Shown here: piece after piece, positions 19,054 through 29,681 of the stretch | Layout of the letters: every line of letters starts with the position of its first letter | Position numbering within the stretch: position 1 is the first letter of the stretch | Origin: Draconibacterium sp. | Lineage (GTDB): Bacteria; Bacteroidota; Bacteroidia; Bacteroidales; Prolixibacteraceae | Direction of reading: 5' to 3' | NCBI GenBank assembly: GCA_016705335.1 | Contig: JADIYN010000044.1 | Coordinates: 1-64,000, forward strand | Length of the DNA stretch: 64,000 bases | Notes under the pieces: model-generated | Database searches by the model: none | What the model saw: only the letters and a program-made list of their open reading frames with translations | Told to the model about the DNA's origin: nothing | Program-made: the position numbers and the translations under genes

Positions 19054-19902
19054 ATGAAAAAACCTATTGCTTTAACTGTTTACTTTTTTATGATTATTGC
19101 CTCAACTGCATTTGCACAACCTCTTGCAAATACAAACAACAAATTTACCGGTGCTGAAACTGATGCAACTCAAAATTCTCAATGGAACGGCAAAAAGGTT
19201 GCTTTTCTGGGCGATTCGATGACTCAGAAATTTAACAAGGAAAACACGGTTTACTGGGAATTTCTGAAAGATTTATTGGGAATTGAACCTTTTGTGTACG
19301 GAATTAGCGGAAACCAGTGGGATGGCATTTACAGACAGGCACTCAAACTAACTGAGGAAAAAGGTGAAAATGTGGACGCCATTTTAATTTTTGCCGGCAC
19401 AAACGACTATAATCATGGACTTCCGTTAGGTAATTTTTTTACTGAGACACTAAAAGAGACCAATCACAACGGGAAACAAGTGGTTCGCAAATTTAGAACT
19501 CCTGTTTTTAACGACTCCACATTTTGCGGACGTATAAATAAAGTGATGGATTACTTAAAAACGACTTACCCCGACAAGCAAATCATTATACTAACACCGA
19601 TTCATCGTGGTTTTGCACAATTCAGCGAAAGCAACATTCAGCCTGATGAGAATTTTGCCAACGAACAGGGGTTGTATATTGATGAATACATTAATATCCT
19701 CAGGGAAGCAGCCTCGGTTTGGGCAGTTCCAATCATCGATCTCTTTTCAGTGAGTGGATTATTTCCACTGCAGGATTCTCATGGCAGATATTTTAAGAAC
19801 ATAAAAACTGACAGGCTACATCTCAGTTCAGACGGAAATTACAGGCTGGCAAAAACTATTCAATACCAGTTGCTGAGTTTGCCATCGAACTTTAATGAAT
19901 AA
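19054..19902 (+). CDS. SGNH/GDSL-type esterase
   Basis: I start at the ATG at 19054, which gives MKKPIALTVYFFMIIASTAFAQ, a clean signal peptide; an upstream in-frame ATG would add nine charged residues before it. The mature protein has the SGNH blocks: block I AFLGDSMTQKF with the nucleophile Ser, block III FAGTNDYNHG, and block V DRLHLSSDGNYRLA with Asp and His. It is probably a secreted carbohydrate or lipid esterase (deacetylase) acting with the glycan genes upstream. Confidence 0.85.
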   Translation: MKKPIALTVYFFMIIASTAFAQPLANTNNKFTGAETDATQNSQWNGKKVAFLGDSMTQKFNKENTVYWEFLKDLLGIEPFVYGISGNQWDGIYRQALKLTEEKGENVDAILIFAGTNDYNHGLPLGNFFTETLKETNHNGKQVVRKFRTPVFNDSTFCGRINKVMDYLKTTYPDKQIIILTPIHRGFAQFSESNIQPDENFANEQGLYIDEYINILREAASVWAVPIIDLFSVSGLFPLQDSHGRYFKNIKTDRLHLSSDGNYRLAKTIQYQLLSLPSNFNE

Positions 19903-20089
19903 CAGCTTATATTGTTTTGTTTGTACTTTTTGCCAAAGAAATAACATATAGCAATTCAATTCAAAATGAGCATAATGCAGAAATAACTTCAATAGGATTA
20001 TATATTTTAAAAATTGCCGTAAACAATCCGATATAACCCGAAATTCGTAATTTTATCATTTAAAAAGAATTAGGGTTAAACATTTTTTT

Positions 20090-20097
20090 TAGATTTG
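20090..20097 (+). promoter_or_regulatory. Bacteroidota-type -7 box upstream of the Crp-family gene
   Basis: TAGATTTG fits the TAnnTTTG consensus and lies 28 bp before the start codon. The -33 element is not convincing. Confidence 0.4.
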
Positions 20098-20125
20098 AAC
20101 TTATTATACTTTACAGATTAGCTAC

Positions 20126-20827
20126 ATGTTAAAGACTTTTGTTGGATTTAAAAATATTATTGATAACCCAAAATCAATTTTCTACTTACTCACACCCGAT
20201 GAAAAAGAGGAACTTCAACGAAATATATTTATTGCAAATTACCGACGGAACGAATTTATTTTTAAAGAAAGAGATAAACCTAACGGCCTAATTACCCTTG
20301 TAGAAGGAAAAGTTAAGATTTTTAAGGAAGGTGTTGGTGGCCGCGAACAAATTATTCGCATGGCCAAACCTCCCGGAATAATTGGGTATCGCGCGTTATT
20401 GAGTAACGAAGACCACATAGCATCTGCTTTAACTCTTGAAGAATCGGTGATTTGTACAATCAAAAGTGATTTTATTATGAACCGTGCTCTGAAAAACAGT
20501 GATTTTTCATTTGAAATTATTAAAAAACTAGCACACGAACTTGCTTTCGCAAACGGCAGAATGATCACTTTAACTCAAAAACATATAAGAGGTCGTCTTG
20601 CAGAATCACTTCTTTTATTAAAAGATAAATACGGAGTTGAAAATGATGGTACCACTTTGCGCGTTTATCTTTCAAGGGAAGATATTGCCAATTTATCGAA
20701 CATGACAACTTCAAACGCAATCCGTACTCTCGCAAATTTTGCCAGCGAAAGGGTTATTGCGATTGACGGGCGTAAAATAAAAGTTTTAGATGCCGACCGT
20801 CTGGAACGCGTAAGCAAATTAGGTTAA
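20126..20827 (+). CDS. Crp/Fnr-family transcriptional regulator
   Basis: 233 residues. An N-terminal cyclic-nucleotide-binding beta-roll (RRNEFIFKERDKPNGLITLVEGKVKIFKEG; GIIGYRALLSNEDHIASALTLEE) is followed by the long dimer helix and a C-terminal winged helix (LSREDIANLSNMTTSNAIRTLANFASERVI). The N-terminal Fe-S cysteines of FNR are absent, so direct oxygen sensing through a cluster is unlikely. The effector is unknown. It is monocistronic with its own promoter box and terminator. Confidence 0.9.
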   Translation: MLKTFVGFKNIIDNPKSIFYLLTPDEKEELQRNIFIANYRRNEFIFKERDKPNGLITLVEGKVKIFKEGVGGREQIIRMAKPPGIIGYRALLSNEDHIASALTLEESVICTIKSDFIMNRALKNSDFSFEIIKKLAHELAFANGRMITLTQKHIRGRLAESLLLLKDKYGVENDGTTLRVYLSREDIANLSNMTTSNAIRTLANFASERVIAIDGRKIKVLDADRLERVSKLG

Positions 20828-20844
20828 AAATACACTGAAAATAA

Positions 20845-20885
20845 AAATACCATCTGTTTTGAACTTCTCAAAGCAGATGGTATTT
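20845..20885. terminator. Bidirectional terminator between convergent genes
   Basis: AAATACCATCTG (20845-20856) pairs perfectly with CAGATGGTATTT (20874-20885). It lies between the ends of the Crp-type gene (+) and the dipeptidase (-) and has A/T flanks on both sides. Confidence 0.85.
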
Positions 20886-20938
20886 AAGTTTCTATCCCTG
20901 TTCTCCTGTCTGGATACTTGAATCTAAATATCTCAAAT

Positions 20939-22309
20939 CTATTTTACCATCTCTGTAAAATACTTGTAAAACAGAGGAATTGTTCTGATTCCATTGAAGA
21001 ACTGTTCCAATGGATAATTTTCGTTTGGTGAATGGATTGCATCTGATTCAAGACCAAATCCCATTAATACTGATTTAATTCCAAGTACTTCTTCGAATGT
21101 GGAAATAATTGGAATACTACCTCCTGAACGCACCGGAACAGGGCGTTTTCCATAAACATCAGTGTAAGCCTTTTCGGCTGCTTTATACGCCGGAATATCA
21201 ATCGGGCAAACATAACCCTGACCGCCATGAAGTGAAGTAACTTCAACTTTTACAGTTTTAGGCGCAATACTTTCGAAGTGATTTTTAAACAGATCGGCAA
21301 TTTTATGGTGATCCTGGTTGGGCACCAGGCGGCACGATATTTTTGCAAAAGCTTTTGAAGGCAACACGGTTTTTGCACCTTCACCTGTGTAACCTCCCCA
21401 AATTCCGCAAACATCAAATGTCGGGCGAATTCCGGTCCGCTCACTTGTAGTATAACCCTCCTCCCCTGTTACTTCATCAAGTTCAAGCGCTACTTTATAT
21501 TTTTCAAGGTTAAAAGGCGCACGACCCAGTAATTCACGCTCTTCTATTGAAACATCCAAAACATCATTGTAAAATCCGGGAATGGTAATTTTTCCTTTTG
21601 AATCGACCATTTTATCAATCATCGAACAAAGAACATTAATTGGGTTGGCAACTGCGCCGCCAAATAAACCCGAATGTAAATCACGACATGGTCCGGTAAC
21701 TTCAACCTGCCAGTATGCAAGTCCACGCAAACCTGTAGTTATTGACGGGATTTCAGGCGCAATCATCGAGGTATCGGAAACCAGAATAACGTCAGCTTTT
21801 AGCATTTCTTTGTTATCGGCACACCACTTCCCAAGGTTTGGCGATCCAATTTCTTCTTCACCTTCAATCATAAATTTTACATTGCAGGGCAGTGTGTTTG
21901 TTTTCACCATCAGTTCAAATGCTTTGGCATGCATCATACTTTGGCCTTTATCGTCGTCAGCGCCGCGTGCCCAGATCTTCCCATCCCTGATTTCAGGTTC
22001 AAAAGGATTGGAAATCCATTTTTCAATTGGATCAACCGGCATAACATCCATGTGCGCATAAACCAGAACAGTAGGTAATTTAGGGTCAATTATCTTTTCA
22101 CCATAAGTTACCGGGTTGCCTTCAGTTTCAAATATTTCGGCTTTGTCGGCACCTGCAGCCAGCAGTGTTTCTTTCCAGTATTCTGCAGCTTTTTGCATAT
22201 CAGGTTTATGCGTTTTTATTGAGCTGATTGAAGGAATGCGAATCAAGCCAAATAAATCTTCAAGAAAACGTTCTTTGTTTTGTTCAATGTAATTGTTAAT
22301 GTATTCCAT
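20939..22309 (-). CDS. M20-family dipeptidase
   Basis: 456 residues, with metal-site motifs of M20 dizinc peptidases: VYAHMDVMPVD (His, Asp), ARGADDDKGQSMMHAKAFE (bridging Asp), EGEEEIGSPNLG (Glu-Glu), VLVSDTSM, and the terminal GFGLESDAIHSPNE with the last His ligand. The dimerisation (lid) domain runs from about residue 200 to 350. It is a cytoplasmic dipeptidase of the CNDP/DapE-like branch and probably hydrolyses dipeptides taken up or made by cytoplasmic peptidases. Monocistronic. Confidence 0.9.
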   Translation of the reverse strand: MEYINNYIEQNKERFLEDLFGLIRIPSISSIKTHKPDMQKAAEYWKETLLAAGADKAEIFETEGNPVTYGEKIIDPKLPTVLVYAHMDVMPVDPIEKWISNPFEPEIRDGKIWARGADDDKGQSMMHAKAFELMVKTNTLPCNVKFMIEGEEEIGSPNLGKWCADNKEMLKADVILVSDTSMIAPEIPSITTGLRGLAYWQVEVTGPCRDLHSGLFGGAVANPINVLCSMIDKMVDSKGKITIPGFYNDVLDVSIEERELLGRAPFNLEKYKVALELDEVTGEEGYTTSERTGIRPTFDVCGIWGGYTGEGAKTVLPSKAFAKISCRLVPNQDHHKIADLFKNHFESIAPKTVKVEVTSLHGGQGYVCPIDIPAYKAAEKAYTDVYGKRPVPVRSGGSIPIISTFEEVLGIKSVLMGFGLESDAIHSPNENYPLEQFFNGIRTIPLFYKYFTEMVK

Positions 22310-22392
22310 GTTTTTTAATTTAACCGTTGTTTAAAATTTAAGGCAAAAAATAGGGTTAATTGTCAAGAATAAAAAAGATTTTTAACAGTATT

Positions 22393-24836
22393 TTAGTTAT
22401 AAATGCGTGCTTGTTTGATATACAGTTTGCGACGTCCGCCAATTTCATCGATTTTAAATTCTATATCTAATCCAAAATCGTCGAACAAACAATTGCATGA
22501 ATTGGGAATATTATAAAAAAAGTGTTTTTTAATTTGCATGCAGTACTCACCCAGCGTGTAAAGTTCGTCATCGGTTAATACATTCTTACCATTTAATTCG
22601 GCAATATTTGAATGTGATAAATACTCGATTGTAAAATTATGCAATGCATTTAGCGAATAAGCGAAAAGAATTACCTGATCGTGAATGATTCCGGGTTCGG
22701 GAAATACAATGCTGTGCTCCTGAAACTGAACATTTACAATAAATCCGGGATTTATGTTGTACAAATTTTTTGTGATCACAACTCCATTCGCTTCTTCATC
22801 GGGAAATGAGCGATGCACCAGAATGCCCATTGCAGCAGACAATTGATCGATTTTGTAATATTCGCGCTCATCAAAAGCCCTGATATTCCACAAACCCGCC
22901 CACACTTTTTTAATTGCCATTTCTATGGTTTTTGTTTCATCGCCCTTTTTTGCTGAAAATGAATCATACAAACCGGCACCCGAGAAAAACTCCAAATCTT
23001 CAGCATTTGTTGATGATCTAAATCGAAACGCTTCAAATGTTTTAGAATCATCAATTTTAGACCGAACCATTTCAACCAACTCCTGATTGATGGGAGCATC
23101 AAGGATTTTTTCCTGTAATTCATTTAGTTTTTCCTTTCTGTATTCCAGATTTGTTTTGAAATTTTCATCAACAAAAATTTGATTTATAAAAGGCTCAATC
23201 TGGTTATTTTTAATGTGTTGAGAATAATAAAAGAACGGAATAGCAAATGCATTTTCAGGTGTTGGGATCGAGGGATTTTTTATTTTCAGCAATTCAGCAA
23301 AGTTCGCAGCTTTCCCTCCTATTAGTTTTACGCTTGAATAATTTGCTTTTGTCAAATCAACTAATCCCTGTGTGTTTTCATCTTTTTCGAGAACTACCGG
23401 ATTTTTTGGTTCAGTTAAATCCCAGTAGTTTTGTGCTTCAATTTGGGTTGCTTTTCTAATTATAAACGAATCAGAAAGTACTTCGAGATAAACCAGTTGT
23501 CCCATCAGTGAATCAAGTTTTGGATTTGTCCAGCCATCACGCAATGCCATATTTGGAGTTCCGCGGTTGTGACTTAATATATTTATGTGGCTTAGCGGCG
23601 TTTGAAATTCGGTAGTTATTATTCCGCCAACCACCGACACATCGTTTGGAATCCCATTCAAAACAATAATATCATGCTTGCCAAGGTAAGTATTTCCCAT
23701 TTCACCAATCTCAACTTTTCGCAAATACCCAAAACCTTTTGTCAGGTTTAATGCCTGATAATTTTGTCCTTCATACAATTCATCGGCAGTAATAACTGGA
23801 ATTCCAGAACAATTTTCCCAGCTTGAATTATTCGGATACAGGTAAATTTTGTTTTTCAAATAACTGGTTGCGTATATTGTTTCCAATATTTCGTTTATCT
23901 GGGCACACCCCATTTCATCACCCGGATAAAAGCGCAATACATATATTCCAAGGGCTTTGTAGTAATTCAATGAACCCGGAAAAAGGTAACGCTCTTTCGA
24001 TGCAGAATATTGAACCATATTGAAATGATAAAGTCCTTTGTTATAAGCCAAAAATTTAACGGCAAAATCGTAATGGAATTCATAGCGTTTTGAATTCATA
24101 AAATAAATCTTTCCGTTATTCCGGTTGTAAATAAATTTTACTGATTCTACTTCTCCGTGATTTGTAACAAACGGACTGCTTTGCAACAGATTAAATGCAT
24201 CATATTCGGGTAATCCGTTTAAAAAGTTTAAATCATTTTCAGATTCCTGTAAAAGTTTAATATGAATTATTGTGTCTGTTCGGGGTACAGCTATTTCAAC
24301 TCCATAATAACCTTCTTTCGAAAAAACAAGTGTATCCCTGCCTGTTTGATCATTTTCGGTTTTTACCTGCTGATTTTGATAGTATGAAAGTTCGTTTCCA
24401 TTGGAGAATATTTTAATGGCATCTGATTTTTTTTCTGATTCAACAGCAAGTATATAAACTCCCTGTTTTAATGCCGGAAACAGGTATTTACCACCCATAC
24501 CCAAATAACCGGTTTGCAAAATACGTTTACCATCAACACTGAAAATTTGCAATGATACATTTTCATCGGCAGGAGCAAAAATACATTAAACAGGATTTGA
24601 TACTTATTTTCCTCTCGTGAATTATTATAATCCAAAATAAAAACACCGTCTTTTTCTGTAATCGAAGTTGTTCCAAAATGTTTGTTATAAATCATCACGT
24701 TAATAACCGGATAATCTGTAAGTAAGTTACTTACACGTCCAATGTAAGAATACTGAGCTATTAAATCCAGGCTTAATATTAAGGATAGAAAAATAACTGC
24801 GCCAATCCGAATGAAATTAAAGCAAACCTTAGTCAT
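22393..24836 (-). CDS. Secreted PEP/pyruvate-binding (ATP-grasp) domain protein (frameshifted)
   Basis: Read from the ATG at 24836 (MTKVCFNFIRIGAVIFLSLILSLDLIAQ is a signal peptide), with one frame repair near 24575 in a T run, this is a protein of about 815 residues. The N-terminus has a carboxypeptidase-regulatory-like domain (YSYIGRVSNLLTDYPVINVMIYN), then IFSVDGKRILQ...LKQGVYILAVE, a sequence shaped like a type IX sorting motif but placed near the N-terminus. The C-terminal half is the PPDK/PEP-synthase N-terminal ATP-grasp domain: VKLIGGKAANFAELLKI, FRFRSSTNAEDLEFFSGAGLYDSF, GVVITKNLYN, EHSIVFPEPG. Finding a nucleotide-binding phosphotransfer domain behind a signal peptide is odd; the true substrate is unknown. 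Confidence 0.8.
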
Positions 24837-24910
24837 ATAGTTCAAGATGGTTACAATGCATGAATGGTTGCGCAATTTTTTGTAAAGGACATTAACTTTT
24901 TACAAAAATA

Positions 24911-24941
24911 AAGGGCAACCCGTAATTTACAGATCGCCCTT
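24911..24941 (-). terminator. Terminator after the TPR lipoprotein gene
   Basis: On the minus strand GAAGGGC and GCCCTT pair around a loop of about 19 bases, then TTATTTTT follows. It lies 25 bp after the stop at 24966. Confidence 0.6.
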
Positions 24942-24965
24942 CAATATATAATCAAATGGTTTTTT

Positions 24966-26717
24966 CTATTTCACAATTTCCTTGAATTTTGGATTTTCGA
25001 AATACCTTGCAAATTCCAGGTCGTGGCTTGCTTTGGCTTTCATTTCGGGATTGATTGAACAAGCTTTTTCAAGGCTTTCAAAAAGCAGATTTTCTTTGGC
25101 TGTGCGAGCACAAATAACTGCTTTCAGATATTCTTTCATATAACAATCAGGTTTGTCAAAAGCCTCAAGATCCTGTAATGCTGCATTATTGTTCCCCGAC
25201 ATCATATTTGCCAAAGCACTGTTAACGTCATCGTCTTTCACAAAATATTTTACAGCTTTATCATATTCAGCTTTTTTCATACTCACAATTCCGAGGTTGT
25301 AATTAACTTCATTACCGGCTCCTGCAGCAGCTCCGAATAAAGTTTCTGCATTTTTAACATCACCACTTTTCAGGGCAACTGCACCCAGGTTATTTTTAAC
25401 AATCGGCTCGGCATTTTTTAATGTTTCAGCACTTTCAAACAATGGTTTTGCATCATCATATTTACCCTGTTTTGCCAAAATGTAACCGGCATTATTTGGT
25501 CCTCTCCAGTCAGTTGGATAAATTTTAATGAAAGAATTATAAATTGAAAGTTGTTCATCCAAATCTTCGAATAAGGTGGCGGCATAAAGTAATTCAGCCG
25601 GATTCAATGAAGAGGGATCAGATTTAACCAATGCTTTTAGTTCATCATCGGTTTTTCCAATTAAATCAACACTTGTAGTCATTTTAGCCCTGCGCAGTTG
25701 CGGAAGAATATCGTTGGCAACATCTGTAAAAGTTTGGCTAAGGTTTTTTATTTCACGTTCACGAACTTCAGGATCGTTGTACATTGAAAGTACCCTTAAA
25801 ATCAGATCTTTATCCTGAATATTTGATTTTTCCATCAATTCCCTGAAACCATCCCAGTCTTCAGGTGTATATTTTGTTTTCAATTCAATGGCAACACCTG
25901 CATCTTTAAGTTTTTTCGCAAGAAAAGCTGTTGAAGTTTCTTTTCGTTGAGCAGCAAGTTCAGTGTTTAAATCGATAGTTCCATCAGGTGAAGCATAAGC
26001 TGCAACTTCTACTCTTTTCAAATCGATTTTTTCATCGGTATTTGCTTTTTTAGTATAATCCTGCAAACCAACAACTTCCTTCTTCTCAACTTCTTCCTTT
26101 CTTACATCAGATTTGTTAATGAGATAATGAATGTCAGCCATCATTTCATCAGGAACAATTCTTTGGAACGGGTCGGTATTTGGATCATATTTCCCTGTTG
26201 TATTCGCATCACGGCGTACACCCAGAATTGGTTTTGGGTAATTGGCAACCAGTTCGCTTGTAGCAATTACACCATTTGCTAATTTTACCGGTTCAAAATC
26301 AACGCTTTTTTTGCCTTGGGTTGCTTTAATATTCACATATAATTCAGAAACACTCATGGCTTTGTCGTAATCAACTCCATCTTTGTAAGAAACACTCCCA
26401 CCCGATGAATAATTAATTACTTTATTGTTGGCTTTAACACTTTCTCCCTGAACTGAAGCTGAAGCGAATTTTGTGCTGCCTCCTTCGTATTTTAAAACCG
26501 GAGTTGCAACAATTGTAGCCTTTTTGTTGAAATATTTTGCCGGATAACGGGTATCGATACTAAAATTGACCCTGCCGGCATGGCTCTCAAGAACTTCAGG
26601 AGTAACTTTGTACTGGATTTGATCGGCGTTCTTTTTCATCTTTTTCAGACCCGAGCAGCTTGATAAAACAACTACCATCAAAACAAATAAAACCGACTTA
26701 AAACTTAATTTATTCAT
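24966..26717 (-). CDS. Lipoprotein with OmpA-like segment and TPR repeats
   Basis: 583 residues. The start MNKLSFKSVLFVLMVVVLSSCSG is a lipoprotein signal (lipobox LSS-C). Residues of about 30-190 form a beta-rich domain of unknown family (AGRVNFSIDTRYPAKYFNKK). Around 230-275 there is an OmpA-like peptidoglycan-binding motif (VAAYASPDGTIDLNTELAAQRKETS). From about 400, TPR-type repeats run to the end (NNAGYILAKQGKYDDAKPLFE, NNLGAVALKSGDVKNAETLF, YNLGIVSMKKAEYDKAVKYF). It probably sits in the outer membrane facing the periplasm and links peptidoglycan to a protein partner. No specific function is known to me. Confidence 0.75.
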   Translation of the reverse strand: MNKLSFKSVLFVLMVVVLSSCSGLKKMKKNADQIQYKVTPEVLESHAGRVNFSIDTRYPAKYFNKKATIVATPVLKYEGGSTKFASASVQGESVKANNKVINYSSGGSVSYKDGVDYDKAMSVSELYVNIKATQGKKSVDFEPVKLANGVIATSELVANYPKPILGVRRDANTTGKYDPNTDPFQRIVPDEMMADIHYLINKSDVRKEEVEKKEVVGLQDYTKKANTDEKIDLKRVEVAAYASPDGTIDLNTELAAQRKETSTAFLAKKLKDAGVAIELKTKYTPEDWDGFRELMEKSNIQDKDLILRVLSMYNDPEVREREIKNLSQTFTDVANDILPQLRRAKMTTSVDLIGKTDDELKALVKSDPSSLNPAELLYAATLFEDLDEQLSIYNSFIKIYPTDWRGPNNAGYILAKQGKYDDAKPLFESAETLKNAEPIVKNNLGAVALKSGDVKNAETLFGAAAGAGNEVNYNLGIVSMKKAEYDKAVKYFVKDDDVNSALANMMSGNNNAALQDLEAFDKPDCYMKEYLKAVICARTAKENLLFESLEKACSINPEMKAKASHDLEFARYFENPKFKEIVK

Positions 26718-26802
26718 GACTTAAAACGATTAATATTGATTATAAAATTCACTTGTCAAAAATAGAAAGCTTTTTCTGATTTTAAAGGGCAAAATCAAGT
26801 TT

Positions 26803-27435
26803 TTACCCCAATATTAACCTGTTTATCCCTAATTTATAACCCTGCTGAAAAATCGCCTGTTTCAATTCTTCATAAATATTTTGATTCCCAACAAAATCGG
26901 CATTATTTATATCGATTACCAAAACAGGGAATGTAGTTATCTGCTTAAAGAAACTGAAATACCCATCTTTAATTTTTTCGAGATATTCTGAAGAAATGTT
27001 TTGCTCGTAGTCGCGGCCACGTGTTTTTATATTTTTAAGTATTTGATTTGTATCTGCATGTAAATAAACATACAAATCGGGTTTTGGCATCGACTCAAAA
27101 ACAATATCGAAAATCTGTCGAAACAATCTGTATTCATCATCTTTTAAAGTGTTTTGTGCAAATATTGCCGATTTGGCAAAAAAGTAATCGGCTACAACCA
27201 GAGAATGAAACAAGTCGGGATTGAATACCTGTTTTTTTATTTGATAATATCTGTCGGCCAAAAACGACAATTCAAGAGGAAACGAATACCGATCCTGGTC
27301 GTTGTAAAATTTTGGCAGAAATGGGTTGTCAGCAAATTGTTCCAACACCAGCTGAGCATTGAATTCCTCTGCAATCATTTTAGCCAGTGTAGTTTTTCCA
27401 GCACCAATATTTCCCTCAATTACCAAAAAACGCAT
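26803..27435 (-). CDS. Deoxynucleoside kinase family protein
   Basis: 210 residues with the P-loop IEGNIGAGKTTLAK at residues 6-19, the DRY-like FLADRYYQIKK segment, the LHADTNQILKNIKTRGRDYEQNISSEYLEKI lid region with its Arg residues, and VLVIDINNADF. This is the dAK/dCK/dGK-like salvage kinase fold. In some Bacteroidota it is fused to FolK, but here it stands alone. Substrate preference (dA, dC or dG) cannot be read from sequence. Confidence 0.88.
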   Translation of the reverse strand: MRFLVIEGNIGAGKTTLAKMIAEEFNAQLVLEQFADNPFLPKFYNDQDRYSFPLELSFLADRYYQIKKQVFNPDLFHSLVVADYFFAKSAIFAQNTLKDDEYRLFRQIFDIVFESMPKPDLYVYLHADTNQILKNIKTRGRDYEQNISSEYLEKIKDGYFSFFKQITTFPVLVIDINNADFVGNQNIYEELKQAIFQQGYKLGINRLILG

Positions 27436-27450
27436 ATTTCAAAAATAAAA

Positions 27451-27481
27451 TTCCCGATAACAGATTGGTTGTTACCGGGAA
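27451..27481 (-). terminator. Terminator after the prolyl oligopeptidase gene
   Basis: On the minus strand TTCCCGGTAAC pairs with GTTATCGGGAA around a short loop, and TTTTATTTTTG follows. It separates the prolyl oligopeptidase from the kinase gene. Confidence 0.8.
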
Positions 27482-27525
27482 CTCAAAAATACTACTTTTC
27501 GCTTTACACTTCAGCCTGTTTAAAA

Positions 27526-29647
27526 TTATTTTTCAGGAAGAGATTTAAACCCCATGTTGAAAAGTGTAAAACCGTAAATATCGGCATACTGTTCAATGGT
27601 TTTGCCAATTGGTGTTCCTGCGCCGTGTCCGGCATCGGTTTCAATACGAATTAAAACCGGGTTGCTGCCTGTTTGTTTGGCTTGCAATTCGGCTGCAAAT
27701 TTGAAGCTGTGTGCCGGAACTACCCTGTCGTCGTGATCGCCGGTTGTTATAAGGGTTGCCGGATATTGCACTCCTTCCTTTACATTGTGAACAGGCGAGT
27801 ATGCTTTCAGATAATCAAACATTTCCCTGTTGTCATCTGCCGTTCCGTAATCATAGGCCCAGCCCGCCCCTGCAGTAAAAGTATGGTAACGCAGCATATC
27901 CAAAACACCCACTGCCGGAAGTGCGACTTTCATTAAATCAGGTCGTTGAGTCATTACTGCACCAACCAGTAATCCGCCATTTGAACCACCTCTGATTGCA
28001 AGAAATCTGTTTGAAGTATATTTATTTTCGATTAGGTATTCACCGGCAGCAATAAAATCGTCAAATACATTTTGCTTTTGTAATTTGGTTCCTGCCACAT
28101 GCCATTTTTTGCCGTACTCTCCTCCTCCACGAATATTCGGAACTGCTAAAATTCCTCCATTTTCCATCCAAACCGCACTTGGAATGCTGAAGTTCGGAGT
28201 TACACTAATGTTAAAACCACCATATCCGTATAAAATAGTTGGATTTTCCCCGTTCAATTCAAGACCTTTTTTATGCGAAATAATCATTGGAACGCGGGTT
28301 CCATCCTTTGAAGTATAAAATACCTGTTTGCTTTCAAAATCATCGGGGTTAAAATCTATTTCAGGTTTTTGATAAAGCGCAGATGTGCCGTCTTCAAAAT
28401 TGTATTTTAAAATACTGCCCGGCGTAATGTAGTTTGTAAAAGAGTAGTAAATTTCCTCGTCATCCTTTTTAGCGTAAAAACCTTCTACTGTTCCAACTCC
28501 CGGAAGTTCGACATTGCGAATCAATTCACCAGAGTAGTTGATTGAAGTACTTTTGAAACTGCATCGACCATATAATGAGCAAAAAGTAACCACAACCAAC
28601 CGAAGGAGTTAATACATTTTCTGTTTCCGGAATAAAATCCACCCAATTTTCAGGAGCTGGATTATTAAAGTCGCATGTTACAATTTTTGTGTTTGGCGCG
28701 TTCAGATTTGTAACTAAAAAAAGTTTGCTGCCTGTGTTATCCATAAGCCTTGTATCGCTGCTTTCGTCGCCAATACGGTAACCAATTTACCGCCAGATTT
28801 TGTAAGGTCTTTAATAAATAACTTATTCCCGGATGTTGAATTGCTCGCTTCAATCAACAGGTAATTATTGTCATCGGTAACAATTCCACCAACATAGCGG
28901 TGTTTTTCTTCCTGAGTTCCACCAAATATCAGTTGGTCTTCATTTTGTTTTGTTCCAAGTTTGTGGTAATACAATTTATGCTGGTCGGTTTTTGCAGAAA
29001 GTTCACTGCCTTTGGGTTTGTCGTAACTTGAATAGAAAAAACCGTCATTTGCTTTCCACGAAATGCCGCTAAACTTAATGTCAACAAGGGTGTCGCCAAT
29101 TTGCTCTTTTGAATCAGCCGACATAATAATTACTTTTCGCCAGTCGCTGCCTCCTTCTGATATTGCGTAGGCAGCAATTTCTCCGTTTTCAGAAAAAGAT
29201 AGTGTACTTAATGAAGTTGTTCCATCTTTTGAAAAAGTATTTGGGTCAAGGAATATTTCAGCATTTGCAGGGTCGTCGTTCTTTTTATACCGATAAATTA
29301 CAAATTGATTTTGCAAACCATCGTTTTTAGAGAAATAAGTGTAATCACCTTCATTGAAAGGCGCTTCTATTTTTCATAATTCCATAGTGTTGTCAGACGG
29401 TCCTTCAACTCGTTTCGAAAAGGAATGTTATTTAAATAGTTAAATGTAACTTCATTTTGAGCTTTTACCCACCCGGCGGTTTCTTCTGAGTGATCATCTT
29501 CGAGCCAGCGGTAATTGTCGATTATTCTTCGCCAAAATGGGTTTCTTTAACTTCATTTTTTTTTGTCACAAGATATTCAATTTTTTGTTTTTCGTTGCAC
29601 GACCATAAAATAATTGAGGTCATTAAAATTAGAGTTAAGTGTTTCAT
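27526..29647 (-). CDS. Prolyl oligopeptidase, S9A family (several frameshifts)
   Basis: The start at 29647 gives [20 protein letters not shown], a lipoprotein signal. At least four one-base shifts (near 29540, 29370, 28745 and 28595) are needed to read the whole protein of about 705 residues. The N-terminal part has the propeller lead-in [20 protein letters not shown]. The catalytic domain has the nucleophile in [15 protein letters not shown], the Asp in [14 protein letters not shown] and the His in DAGHGAG. The enzyme cleaves after proline in short peptides, here on the periplasmic side or the cell surface. The full triad and undisturbed sequence on each side of every break argue for errors in the consensus rather than a dead gene. 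Confidence 0.85.
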
Positions 29648-29681
29648 AATTATTTGATTGATTTTTTAAAAGTATAATTTT

